From: CBDBBY01 sp965203215
GTDB taxonomy: Bacteria; Pseudomonadota; Alphaproteobacteria; Rhodobacterales; Rhodobacteraceae
Direction of reading: 5' to 3'
Length of the DNA stretch: 64,000 bases
NCBI GenBank assembly: GCA_965203215.1
Contig: CBDBBY010000001.1
Span: forward strand, 248,001 to 312,000
In this document: piece by piece, positions 55,880 through 64,000 of the stretch
How the letters are laid out: each line of letters starts with the position of its first letter
How positions within the stretch are numbered: position 1 is the stretch's first letter
The notes under the pieces: generated by a model
What the model was told of the DNA's origin: nothing
Seen by the model: the letters and a program-made list of their open reading frames with translations, nothing else
Databases searched by the model: none
Position numbers and translations under genes: made by a program

Positions 55880-56644
55880 CTAAATGTGGCCGCCTGCAAT
55901 CGGAATGGCCAATCCGTTCAAGCTTCCCGATTCCGGGCTGCAGAGCCAAAGCGCCGCAACCGCGACTTCGTCGGGTGTAACGAGGCGCTTGTGAGGATTG
56001 ACCCGGGTCATGTTGCCGAGGATTTCTTCCTGCGACCGTTGGGTTTGCTTGGCGATGTCAGATACGTTCCTCGCGACGAGAGGCGTATCGACATAACCGG
56101 GGCACAGCGCATTTACGGTTATTTCGGAACCGGCGACCTCCTCCGACAGCGCCCGAACCAGCCCGACCAAAGCGTGCTTGGACGCGGTGTATGCAGAAGC
56201 GTTTTTCAACCCGCGAATTCCGGCGATGGACGATACAGCAATTATTCGTCCCCAGTCCGTCGACCGCATTGAAGCCAAAGACTCTCGGATGGACAAGAAA
56301 GCGCCGTCCAGATTGGTCGCCATTATTTTCCGCCAGAAATCGAAATCCATTTTGGCGAACGGCATTCCTTCGGCAATACCGGCGTTGGCCACATGGATGC
56401 GGATCGGTCCGCCTGCCGACACGGCGGCCTCGGTCCCGCGCCTGACGCTTTCCGGGTCTGTCACGTCCATCGCGACTGGACGCATTCCACAAGAACTCGC
56501 GGTCGAGCTGAGCGTATCGAAGTTTCGGCCGCAAATCGTCACGTCAGCCCCAGCCGCGGCGAATTTTCTCGCGATCGCCGCGCCTATTCCGGTACCGCCG
56601 CCAGTTACCAAGACATGAATTCCCTTTAAATTATTGCAACTCAT
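55880..56644 (-). CDS. Short-chain dehydrogenase/reductase
   Basis: A 254-residue SDR enzyme. The cofactor motif TGGGTGIGAAIA (about residues 14-25), the NAG motif VANAGIAEG, the catalytic SSIAGIRGLKNASAYTASK with Ser, Tyr and Lys in the usual spacing, and NALCPGYVDTPLV are all present. It resembles 3-hydroxyacyl or 3-hydroxybutyrate dehydrogenases, but its substrate cannot be fixed by sequence. It stands alone between the IS3 remnant and the pntAB operon, with which it is divergent. Confidence 0.88.
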   Translation of the reverse strand: MSCNNLKGIHVLVTGGGTGIGAAIARKFAAAGADVTICGRNFDTLSSTASSCGMRPVAMDVTDPESVRRGTEAAVSAGGPIRIHVANAGIAEGMPFAKMDFDFWRKIMATNLDGAFLSIRESLASMRSTDWGRIIAVSSIAGIRGLKNASAYTASKHALVGLVRALSEEVAGSEITVNALCPGYVDTPLVARNVSDIAKQTQRSQEEILGNMTRVNPHKRLVTPDEVAVAALWLCSPESGSLNGLAIPIAGGHI

Positions 56645-56903
56645 CCGTTTGACTCTTTTTTGCTGCGCTGCTTGCCCAAGATAGATCGGACGTGCCAGTT
56701 GCGCTATTCCAAAGGCACATTGAGGGCAAAGCCTCGCAAAAACGGCGTGTCGGCATGCACATAAGGGATGCCCATTTGGAGAAGGATTCTTTAGCTTGTT
56801 TGAATCTTCGCTGCTGACACCATTTGTGCATATGCCGCTTGCAAGATCAAATTTGCCGCAATAAGCAGGGCATCCCGCTTAGCGAGAGGCGGGTTCGTAC
56901 CGG

Positions 56904-58481
56904 ATGCTTGCGAAAATGAAGATCGGCGCGCCAAAAGAGATTGCCCATGGTGAAGCCCGCGTTGCGATGACGCCGGACTCCGTGAAGAGAATTTCCAAGC
57001 TGGGCTTGGATTGCGTTGTCGAATCCGGCGCCGGCGTTCTATCCGGCTTTTCCGACAATTCTTACATTGAGGCGGGGGCGGAAATCGCTGACTCGCGAGA
57101 AGCGCTTTGGAACGCGGCCGATATTGTCGCGAAAGTGAACCCGCCAGATGCGGACGAAGTTGAAGTGCTTCGGGAAGGGCAGACTTTGATTTCGTTCTTT
57201 TGGCCTGCCCAGAACTCCGAACTGCTTGCCCGCGCCAACGAAAAACGCGCCACCGTGATCGCGATGGACATGGTGCCGCGGATTTCGCGCGCCCAGAAAA
57301 TGGACGCATTGTCCTCGATGTCGAACATTGCGGGCTACCGGGCGGTCATAGAGGCAGGAAACGCGTTCGACCGTTTCTTCACCGGCCAGATCACCGCAGC
57401 GGGCAAAATTCCGCCGGCCAATGTTCTTGTCATCGGCGCAGGTGTCGCCGGCCTGTCGGCCATAGGATCCGCGACCTCGCTCGGCGCGGTCGTTCGAGCG
57501 TTCGACGTCAGGCCAGAGGTCGCCGAGCAGATCCAGTCGATGGGCGCAGAGTTTCTGTTCCTCGACTTTGAGGAAGATGCAAGCGGGGAGGGAGGCTACG
57601 CCAAGCCGTCGTCTCCGGAGTTCCGGACGAAACAACTCGAGCTTTTCCGCGCGGAGGCGCCGAGAACCGATATCGTCATCACGACGGCTTTGATCCCTGG
57701 ACGGGACGCGCCGAAACTCTGGCTCAAGGATATGGTCGAGGCCATGAAGCCGGGCTCGGTCATCGTGGATTTGGCAGCCGAGCGCGGCGGAAACTGCGAT
57801 CTGACCGTTCCCGGCGAAAAAATCACGACCGAAAATGGCGTTACGATCGTCGGCTATACCGACCTGCCGAGCCGGATGGCTGCGCAGTCCTCGATGCTGT
57901 ACGCCACGAATATCGCGCATTTGCTTTCCGATCTTACCCCCGGCAAAGACGGAGCAATCGTCCAGAACATGGAAGACGACGTCATTCGCGGCGCAACGGC
58001 CGCGCATGCCGGCACCGTGACCTTCCCTCCGCCACCGCCGAAGACTCCTGCGATCGCGCAAAAAACAACCGCAAAAGAACACAAAGAACTGACGCCTGAA
58101 GAAAAGCGCGAACAAGAGCTTGCTGCGTTCGCGAAGGCGACAAGGAACCAGATCGCAATGATTGCCGTCGGGGCGGCTTTCACTCTGTTTCTGGGCTATT
58201 TCGCGCCTGCGAGCTTCATGCAGCATTTCATCGTGTTCGTGCTCAGTTGCTTCGTTGGATTCCAAGTGATCTGGAAGGTGACGCATGCTCTGCATACGCC
58301 GCTGATGTCCGTCACCAACGCGATTTCAGGGATCATCATCCTGGGCGCTCTCCTGCAGATCGGATCCGGCGAGAACTTGGTGTTGTGGCTGGCGGCGATT
58401 TCAATCTTCATCGCCTCCATCAACATCGTCGGCGGCTTCCTCGTGACGCGCCGGATGCTGGCGATGTTCAGAAAGAGTTGA
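56904..58481 (+). CDS. pntA: NAD(P) transhydrogenase subunit alpha
   Basis: The 525-residue product is the alpha subunit of the proton-pumping transhydrogenase that makes NADPH from NADH using the membrane proton gradient. The NAD-binding domain I (GAPKEIAHGEARVAMTPDSV at the start, VIGAGVAGLSAIGSATSLGA at about 170) is joined by a Pro-rich linker (FPPPPPKTP) to a C-terminal membrane part with four helices (AMIAVGAAFTLFLGYF, etc.). This is the fused PntA layout rather than split PntAA/PntAB. The start may instead be the ATG at 56916 (MKIGAPKEI). pntB begins two bases after the stop. Confidence 0.95.
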   Translation: MLAKMKIGAPKEIAHGEARVAMTPDSVKRISKLGLDCVVESGAGVLSGFSDNSYIEAGAEIADSREALWNAADIVAKVNPPDADEVEVLREGQTLISFFWPAQNSELLARANEKRATVIAMDMVPRISRAQKMDALSSMSNIAGYRAVIEAGNAFDRFFTGQITAAGKIPPANVLVIGAGVAGLSAIGSATSLGAVVRAFDVRPEVAEQIQSMGAEFLFLDFEEDASGEGGYAKPSSPEFRTKQLELFRAEAPRTDIVITTALIPGRDAPKLWLKDMVEAMKPGSVIVDLAAERGGNCDLTVPGEKITTENGVTIVGYTDLPSRMAAQSSMLYATNIAHLLSDLTPGKDGAIVQNMEDDVIRGATAAHAGTVTFPPPPPKTPAIAQKTTAKEHKELTPEEKREQELAAFAKATRNQIAMIAVGAAFTLFLGYFAPASFMQHFIVFVLSCFVGFQVIWKVTHALHTPLMSVTNAISGIIILGALLQIGSGENLVLWLAAISIFIASINIVGGFLVTRRMLAMFRKS

Positions 58482-58482
58482 C

Positions 58483-59916
58483 ATGAGCGGCGAACTGCCG
58501 GGCGGCGTCCTCACAGCGGCATACATCGCCGCATCCGTCTTGTTCATTCTGGCGCTTGGCGGGCTTTCGAACCAAGAGAGCGCGAAACGCGCCATATGGT
58601 ACGGAATTGTCGGCATGGCCCTTGCGGTCGGGTCGACGGTCTTCGCGCCGGGCATCGGCAATTTCAGCATTCTGGCGGCCATGGTGCTGGCTGGTGCGGT
58701 CATAGGCACGATCGTCGCGATGCGCGTGGAAATGACCGGAATGCCGCAACTTGTCGCGGCGCTGCACTCGTTCGTCGGCTTGGCGGCGGTGTTCATCGGC
58801 ATCAATGCGGAATTGGAGCTTGCGTCGATCTCGGATCCCGATTCTTCGCTGGCGGGTTTCGCGAAGCAGCTTGTTGAAAAGGACGCGCTTGAGATCGGCA
58901 TCCTCAAGGTGGAAGTGTTCCTAGGGATTTTCGTTGGCGCAATCACATTCACCGGTTCAGTGATCGCTTTCGGAAAACTGGCCGGTCGGATCGACGGGAA
59001 GCCGCGCAAGCTTCCGGGCGGCCATTTCTGGAATGCCGCTGCGACGATTGCCTGCGTGATTCTCGGCGTCATGTACGTGCAAGGCGCCGACGTCTGGACC
59101 ATCATCGCTGTCGCGGTGCTTGCTGGGTTGATCGGCTGGCATTTGATTTCCGGCATCGGCGGCGCCGACATGCCTGTCGTCGTATCGATGCTGAACTCGT
59201 ATTCCGGCTGGGCTGCCGCTGCGGTCGGCTTCACGCTCGGAAACGATTTGCTGATCGTCACAGGAGCGTTGGTCGGATCGTCGGGCGCCATACTGTCCTA
59301 CATCATGTGCAGGGCGATGAACCGCCACTTCATAAGCGTGATTCTCGGAGGGTTCGGCGGGTCCGGGGAGCCGGCATCCGAAATTTCCGGGGAGCAGACG
59401 GCCATTGACGCGGACGGGGTTTCGTCCGCTCTCGACGACGCCGACAGCATCATTATCGTGCCAGGTTACGGATTGGCCGTCGCGCAGGCTCAGGGCGCTG
59501 TCAGCGAGTTGACCGAACGGCTTCGAGCGAATGGCAAGACCGTCAGATTCGGCATTCATCCGGTTGCAGGACGGCTTCCGGGCCATATGAATGTCTTGCT
59601 GGCGGAAGCGAAGGTGCCGTACGACATCGTGCTGGAAATGGACGAGATCAATGAAGATTTTCCGGACACCGACGTGGCTGTCGTCATAGGGTCAAACGAC
59701 ATCGTGAATCCATCGGCTCAAGAAGATCCGAATTCGCCGATCGCTGGGATGCCCGTGCTCGAGGTCTGGAAAGCGAAGCAGGTTTTCATCTTCAAGCGAG
59801 GGCAGGGCACTGGTTACTCCGGCATTGAAAATCCGCTGTTCTACAAAGACAACGCGAGAATGTTCTTCGGCGATGCCAAAGCGTCCTTGAACAAGCTGTT
59901 GGCTCTGCTCAACTGA
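58483..59916 (+). CDS. pntB: NAD(P) transhydrogenase subunit beta
   Basis: The 477-residue product is the beta subunit: an N-terminal membrane part of about nine helices (AAYIAASVLFILALGGLSNQ to ALVGSSGAILSYIMCRAMNR, about residues 7-280) followed by the NADP-binding domain III. The latter shows IIIVPGYGLAVAQAQGAVSE, GIHPVAGRLPGHMNVLLAEA, VAVVIGSNDIVNPSAQEDPN and FKRGQGTGYSGIENPLFY, the conserved NADP site. It works with PntA in the inner membrane and is clearly in one operon with it. Confidence 0.95.
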   Translation: MSGELPGGVLTAAYIAASVLFILALGGLSNQESAKRAIWYGIVGMALAVGSTVFAPGIGNFSILAAMVLAGAVIGTIVAMRVEMTGMPQLVAALHSFVGLAAVFIGINAELELASISDPDSSLAGFAKQLVEKDALEIGILKVEVFLGIFVGAITFTGSVIAFGKLAGRIDGKPRKLPGGHFWNAAATIACVILGVMYVQGADVWTIIAVAVLAGLIGWHLISGIGGADMPVVVSMLNSYSGWAAAAVGFTLGNDLLIVTGALVGSSGAILSYIMCRAMNRHFISVILGGFGGSGEPASEISGEQTAIDADGVSSALDDADSIIIVPGYGLAVAQAQGAVSELTERLRANGKTVRFGIHPVAGRLPGHMNVLLAEAKVPYDIVLEMDEINEDFPDTDVAVVIGSNDIVNPSAQEDPNSPIAGMPVLEVWKAKQVFIFKRGQGTGYSGIENPLFYKDNARMFFGDAKASLNKLLALLN

Positions 59917-60335
59917 TCGCTTTCACCAACTGCATATCTCGCGATTAGATGCTTGATGAGTGCCGAAACTCGAACGAAACACTTTATCACGTCGCAAACC
60001 GGGTGCACCTTGGCCGCGTCCATCGGTTCTTTCTGGATCCGAAGCACCGATAAAGGAATTCATGTCCCCGGCCTCGCCTGAGAGCTGCGGGCCGTGAAAC
60101 CGCTCTTTGGTCTACGGTGCCAAAAGAGTTCCAAAGAGCGTCTCGGGTCGCCTCCTCAACTTCGTCTGCAAAATGATCGAAACCGTACACATTTTTTTTC
60201 GACCAAGAAAGACGGTCGAAAGGTACCTCTGAACTCCGGGAATCGCTTGACGTTAGGCTGCATGTCCTTCCGTTCAGCCTTTTGCTCTCCGGAATCCTCG
60301 GGCAGCTAGCGCCTCAGCGTGACGCAGTAGTATGA
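59917..60335. other. Gene-free stretch between pntB and hsdR
   Basis: About 420 bases between convergent genes. Short frames match nothing. A segment near 60250-60310 (CTCTCCGGAATCCTCGGGC) is vaguely like the IS3-type end at 55.66 kb and might be an old transposon scar. Confidence 0.35.
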
Positions 60336-63300
60336 CTACAAGGTGAATGTCGAAGTTCGCTCCTGTCGTCGAGGATCTCCGGAATAGGTGGCTTTGAATA
60401 CCGTCGCTGACAACCAATCCTTGAAAGACGGGTTGTCACTAAACTGCTTGAACAGTTCGGTGTGATCCGAGAGAAGCTCAATGACTGCACGCTCGAGTGC
60501 TCTGTCGTGCTCGACCCGCGCGTTGTCGCTGTCCGAATTGCGGATGGCGTTCTTGTAGGCCCGATCAGCCGAAACCTTATAGGGAAGTTCTTCCGCGATC
60601 ACTTTGCCGATCTTGTCGGAGTCCTTCCAGTCAATATCACCAAACATCGAGTTGAACTCTGCAAGTATGCTGCTCAGCGGGTCGGTATCTGGCTCCAGCG
60701 CCGTGACTTTGCTGCCAACCGGCACTGGACCAATCTCCGCATCAGAGTCATTGAGCGCAATCGACATTGAAGCTTGGGCTTCGACCCGATAACTATCCAT
60801 GTCGATAGTCTCCAGAATACCCTTGCTAAGGTCTTCCTCTCGCGGAGCGGGTAGTTTGGGAGTCAGGAAACCCAAAAAGATCGATAGTTTCTCCCACTCG
60901 GGATTGCCGTAGGGGAGTAACGCAGCCAAGAAGCTGTACATGCGCATGAATGCCTTAGCCTTGCCCTTGAAGTCTACCTGTCCGTCTTCGTCAAGTTCCA
61001 AAAGATAGATTGCGACGCAATTGTCGAGGATCGGATCGAGTTCGTCCCGTGCTCGTCCGCCAAGATAGTGCGATGTGAGTGCTTCGATTTTTTCAGGAGA
61101 ATAGACAGGGTAACCGTCAAGAGTCGCTTTCAGGTCGTGAAGTTTGTCCGGGTCAGTCTCCTCGCCGAGGATGGTCGTGCGGTAATAGTCATCAAACGCT
61201 TCAGTGATCATTTGCGCGTCGTTCGCAAAGTCGAGAACAAAAGTGTCGTACTTGTATGGGTGGGCCCGGTTGAGTCGAGAAAGCGTCTGCACCGCCTTGA
61301 TGCCGGATAGGACTTTATCGACGTACATTGTGTGCAAAAGCGGCTCGTCGTAGCCGGTCTGAAACTTGTCGGCGACAATCAGGAAGCGGTAAGGGTCCTC
61401 ACGGATCTTCTTTTTAATATCGCTGCTCGGAAATCCATTGAGAGAAGCTTCGCTCACGATCCTGCCGCCATATTCGTGCTCGCCCGAAAATGCGACTATC
61501 GGCTTCCATGGACTCCGGCGTTCCTTCAAGTAGTCCCCAAAAGCGCAAAAGTAATCGATTGCCCGCCGAATGCCGCTGGTGGCTACCATAGCCCGCGCCT
61601 GCCCCTTGATCTTATATCTTGTCATTACCCGGTCGTGGAAATGGTCGATCATGATTTCGGCCTTTTGGCGGATGGCATGTTCATGGGACTCGACGTAGCC
61701 CCGCAACTTCCGGAGCGCCTTATCTGTGTCGAATACGGGGTCGCCCTCAACTGTCTTGGTAAGCCGGTAGTAGCTCTTGATCGGAGTGTAGTTCTTCACA
61801 ACGTCAAGTATAAAGCCTTCCTCGATAGCCTGTTTCATCGTATAGGCGTGAAAGGGCACATGGCGGATTTTGTCGCCCTCCGCCATTCTATTTCCAAATA
61901 TTTCCAGCGTCTTGTTTTTGGGTGTGGCAGTGAACGCAAAATAGCTTGCGTTGGGCAGAATCCGACGTGCCTCAATCAGCCGATTGATCGTGTCTTCGAT
62001 GCTGTCCTCATCTTCTGGAGTGGCGTCCGCCAACGCCATGTGCATTGTCGCCGTAGCTCGACCGCCTTGGCTCGAATGTGCCTCGTCTATGACAATAGCG
62101 AATCGACGCCCCCGATGCTCGTCTCCAATCTTGTCCAGAATGAATGGAAATTTTTGCACCGTCGTAATGATGATTTTCTTGCCACCCGAAAGAAACTCAC
62201 GGAGCCTCTCGGATTGCTCAGCATGCCCCACTATGGACGACACCTGCGTGAACTGCTTGATGGTATCTTTGATCTGCTGATCAAGAACCCGTCGATCAGT
62301 TACCACAATGACTGAATCGAATATTGGCTTGCGATCAGTTTCCAAACCAATGAGTCGATGCACAAGCCAAGCAATGGAGTTGCTTTTTCCCGATCCCGCG
62401 GAATGTTGGATCAGGTACCGCTTACCCGCGCCGCACGACCCGGCGTCAGCTAAGAGCTTGCGTACGACCTCGAGTTGGTGGAATCGCGGGAAAATCTGTT
62501 TCCGAGATTTCCGGTGGCCTTGACCATTGTCTTCCACCACGATCTGGGCGTAGTTCTCAAGAATGTCGGTAAGCCCCGTTCTGGCCAGGACTTCCTTCCA
62601 GAGGTAATCGGTCTTGATGCCGATGGGGTTTGGTGGGTTACCCGCGCCGCCGTTCCAACCCTTGTTGAAGGGCAGAAACCAAGAGTCCTTTCCCCGCAAA
62701 TGGGTGCACATCCGCACCTCGGAGTCATCTACCGCAAAATGAACGACGCAACGGCCGAACCGGAATAACATTTCTTTCGGATCGCGATCTCGTCGATACT
62801 GTGCAACGGCGTCCTCCACCGTCTGATTGGTAAAGCTGTTCTTGATCTCAAAGGTAGCAATCGGCAACCCGTTGACGAAGAGAGCTAGATCAAGAGCACG
62901 TCGAGGTTCTTTAAGCGAATAATGGAGTTGCCGCGTAACGCTGAAAATGTTCTCTGCAAACATCGCTTCCGACTTGGCATTACCGGGAGTCGGCTCCCCA
63001 TAGAACAATTCTAATGAAGCTGGGCCGTGCTTCATGCCCTTGCGCAGCACATCTATAGTACCACGTTTATCGATTTCATTTTTTAGCCGGCGCAGGAATT
63101 TGGAGCGTGAGGGTCCGTCCGTGCCAACTCCAAGTGCTTCGACAGCTTCCTGCTGCGTTTCGCTCAGGAACGCAAACAGCTTGGCGGTATCAATGGCATT
63201 TTCGCGGCTATAATCCTCAGAATAGCCAGCGACATAGCCACCTTCAGTGACAAGAGATTTGAAGATGAGCGCTTCAAAGCCACTCTCTCTGGTTTCCGTC

Positions 63301-63341
63301 GGCTTTGACGGTTTACCGCCGAGTGATGAATAGGCAATCAT
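60336..63341 (-). CDS. hsdR: Type I restriction enzyme, HsdR subunit
   Basis: A 1001-residue motor-nuclease of type I restriction systems. The N-terminal nuclease domain has LDLALFVNGLPIATFEIKN (Asp151, Glu165, Lys167) and a QxxxY-like VAQYRRDRD segment. The helicase part shows HSAGSGKSNSIAWL (Walker A, about 313), VIVVTDRRVLDQQI, IVIDEAHSSQGG (DEAH, 419-422), FAFTATPKNKTLEIFG and the late FQTGYDEPLLHTMYVD motif. The C-terminal part should dock on the methylase. Its ATG overlaps the stop of the PIN gene (ATGA), so it is the third gene of the visible hsdS-PIN-hsdR string. hsdM must lie outside the window. Confidence 0.95.
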   Translation of the reverse strand: MIAYSSLGGKPSKPTETRESGFEALIFKSLVTEGGYVAGYSEDYSRENAIDTAKLFAFLSETQQEAVEALGVGTDGPSRSKFLRRLKNEIDKRGTIDVLRKGMKHGPASLELFYGEPTPGNAKSEAMFAENIFSVTRQLHYSLKEPRRALDLALFVNGLPIATFEIKNSFTNQTVEDAVAQYRRDRDPKEMLFRFGRCVVHFAVDDSEVRMCTHLRGKDSWFLPFNKGWNGGAGNPPNPIGIKTDYLWKEVLARTGLTDILENYAQIVVEDNGQGHRKSRKQIFPRFHQLEVVRKLLADAGSCGAGKRYLIQHSAGSGKSNSIAWLVHRLIGLETDRKPIFDSVIVVTDRRVLDQQIKDTIKQFTQVSSIVGHAEQSERLREFLSGGKKIIITTVQKFPFILDKIGDEHRGRRFAIVIDEAHSSQGGRATATMHMALADATPEDEDSIEDTINRLIEARRILPNASYFAFTATPKNKTLEIFGNRMAEGDKIRHVPFHAYTMKQAIEEGFILDVVKNYTPIKSYYRLTKTVEGDPVFDTDKALRKLRGYVESHEHAIRQKAEIMIDHFHDRVMTRYKIKGQARAMVATSGIRRAIDYFCAFGDYLKERRSPWKPIVAFSGEHEYGGRIVSEASLNGFPSSDIKKKIREDPYRFLIVADKFQTGYDEPLLHTMYVDKVLSGIKAVQTLSRLNRAHPYKYDTFVLDFANDAQMITEAFDDYYRTTILGEETDPDKLHDLKATLDGYPVYSPEKIEALTSHYLGGRARDELDPILDNCVAIYLLELDEDGQVDFKGKAKAFMRMYSFLAALLPYGNPEWEKLSIFLGFLTPKLPAPREEDLSKGILETIDMDSYRVEAQASMSIALNDSDAEIGPVPVGSKVTALEPDTDPLSSILAEFNSMFGDIDWKDSDKIGKVIAEELPYKVSADRAYKNAIRNSDSDNARVEHDRALERAVIELLSDHTELFKQFSDNPSFKDWLSATVFKATYSGDPRRQERTSTFTL

Positions 63342-63769
63342 GGCTCATCTACTGGGTCGGCGAACGGATTGATCACGAAAATTCCACCATAATCCTGCGT
63401 GGCGCTCATGTCTTCGGAATACACCGCATCGCAGCACATAATGCGGGCGGCGGCAAGTATTGCGCTATCCCAATAAGACAACCTGAACCGTTGCATTATC
63501 GAAACTGCAGTATGAAACACTTCGAGCGTAACCGCCTGAACTGGAAAAGTAGATAGAGTCTTCAGAAATTCTTGGGCATCTTCGTGCGTGAGCCGCTCAG
63601 ATTCGGGGCGGTGGAAGTGTGTCGCTTGATTGTAAAACTCCTGCAACACCTGCACGGACAGCCCAAGGCCGGGCTTGCCCAAAAGCAACCTCGCGCGGCG
63701 GCGCTTTTGAGCATCTTTCGGCGAAGCGCTGACCGCATAGAGCAAGATATTGGTATCAACTAGACGCAT
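63338..63769 (-). CDS. PIN-domain protein inside the type I restriction operon
   Basis: A 143-residue PIN-domain protein: MRLVDTNILLYAVSAS (first Asp), LSVQVLQEFYNQAT (Glu), LSYWDSAILAAARI (Asp) and CDAVYSEDMSATQDYGGI (Asp and following acidic residues) give the full set of metal ligands. It looks like a VapC-type ribonuclease. Its ATG lies within the end of hsdS (14-base overlap) and its stop overlaps hsdR, so it is locked into the restriction operon. No separate VapB antitoxin gene is seen, unless it lies in the hsdS end. It may act as a suicide nuclease guarded by the restriction complex. Confidence 0.85.
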   Translation of the reverse strand: MRLVDTNILLYAVSASPKDAQKRRRARLLLGKPGLGLSVQVLQEFYNQATHFHRPESERLTHEDAQEFLKTLSTFPVQAVTLEVFHTAVSIMQRFRLSYWDSAILAAARIMCCDAVYSEDMSATQDYGGIFVINPFADPVDEP

Positions 63770-64000
63770 TGCGGCGATATAGTGCTTCCCGAGACAGGTT
63801 GTCTGCCATGTTCAACCCCACCCCTCGTGCGTCGAAATCCGCGAGCAACTGGCTTAACCTGCTATTTTGATTTTCGCTGTCCATTGCGAAATCAACTTGA
63901 ACTTCGCGCACGTCCAGCTTGCCGGTGACAACGTCATTTGTCAGTCGCTCGTAGTATTCGCGAACAAGCTTGATTTGACGTTGAGCACCATTGATCACGA
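63756..64000 (-). CDS. hsdS: Type I specificity subunit HsdS, C-terminal end (partial)
   Basis: Only the last 81 or so codons are in the window; the gene continues past 64000. The visible part QRQIKLVREYYERLTNDVVT followed by GKLDVRE is the typical end of an HsdS subunit, the long helix of the last conserved region followed by the LIADVVTGKLDVR motif. The last 45 residues (MDSENQNSRLSQLLADFDARG...) extend beyond the usual end. HsdS carries the DNA target recognition of the type I complex. The stop overlaps the PIN gene start by 14 bases. Confidence 0.8.
   Translation of the reverse strand, partial: VINGAQRQIKLVREYYERLTNDVVTGKLDVREVQVDFAMDSENQNSRLSQLLADFDARGVGLNMADNLSREALYRRNASS

Noticed and set aside
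60240..60315. Possible second IS3-type end
   Set aside because: The likeness to 55660-55685 is limited to scattered bases around CTCTCCGGAATC; no partner repeat or coding piece is present.

Overview
The window reads as a piece of an alphaproteobacterial chromosome, inferred from gene families rather than any database search. It has a plant/proteobacterial-type glutamate-cysteine ligase, PntA carrying its membrane segment and adjacent to PntB, thrS-infC and rpsO-pnp blocks, and a DmdC-like acyl-CoA dehydrogenase. Core genes are moderately GC-rich. Between them lie islands of very different composition and a large load of insertion sequences, many decayed. Heavy IS load, ankyrin and TPR proteins, several restriction systems and toxin-antitoxin relics together suggest a host-associated or symbiotic lineage, but that is inference.

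Layout. 0.2-4.4 kb: gshA, plsY, a family-4-type uracil-DNA glycosylase and moaB. 5.1-7.0 kb: an AT-rich two-gene insert coding for an ABC/OLD-type ATPase and a PIN-domain protein, a candidate defence module. 7.2-12.9 kb: DsbD-like periplasmic domain protein, YqgE/AlgH protein, Sua5-type tRNA modification enzyme, and an overlapping acyl-CoA dehydrogenase / metallo-beta-lactamase-fold pair. 12.9-22.1 kb: a transposon graveyard (IS1595 twice, IS630, ISNCY, IS1634 end, IS110 remnant, IS4) containing one intact ISAs1 element with a 10-bp target duplication, plus a small secreted protein and an ankyrin lipoprotein. 22.3-33.7 kb: core genes (TIM-barrel isomerase-like protein and oxidoreductase pair, pnp, rpsO, infC, thrS, hydrolase, iron-type ABC permease) and then tRNA-Thr.

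34-46.4 kb is an island beginning at the tRNA-Thr. It holds two copies of a vapCB-tacA block, all with damaged or missing toxins, a second AT-rich two-gene candidate defence module (DUF262 protein plus HEPN ribonuclease-like protein), an amidohydrolase, an IS110/IS1111-type element whose boundaries can be read by comparing the two vapCB-tacA copies, and an IS1634 element split by an IS21 element. 46.4-55.7 kb: a type III restriction-modification pair whose mod gene is frameshifted, and a membrane-anchored TPR protein gene split in frame by an IS5-family element. 55.9-59.9 kb: a short-chain dehydrogenase and pntAB. 60.3-64 kb: a type I restriction locus (hsdR and the end of hsdS) with a PIN-domain gene between the two.

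The most interesting parts are the two AT-rich ATPase/PIN and DUF262/HEPN gene pairs, the IS110-type element with structured non-coding ends that could encode a guide (bridge) RNA, and the PIN gene embedded in the type I restriction operon.
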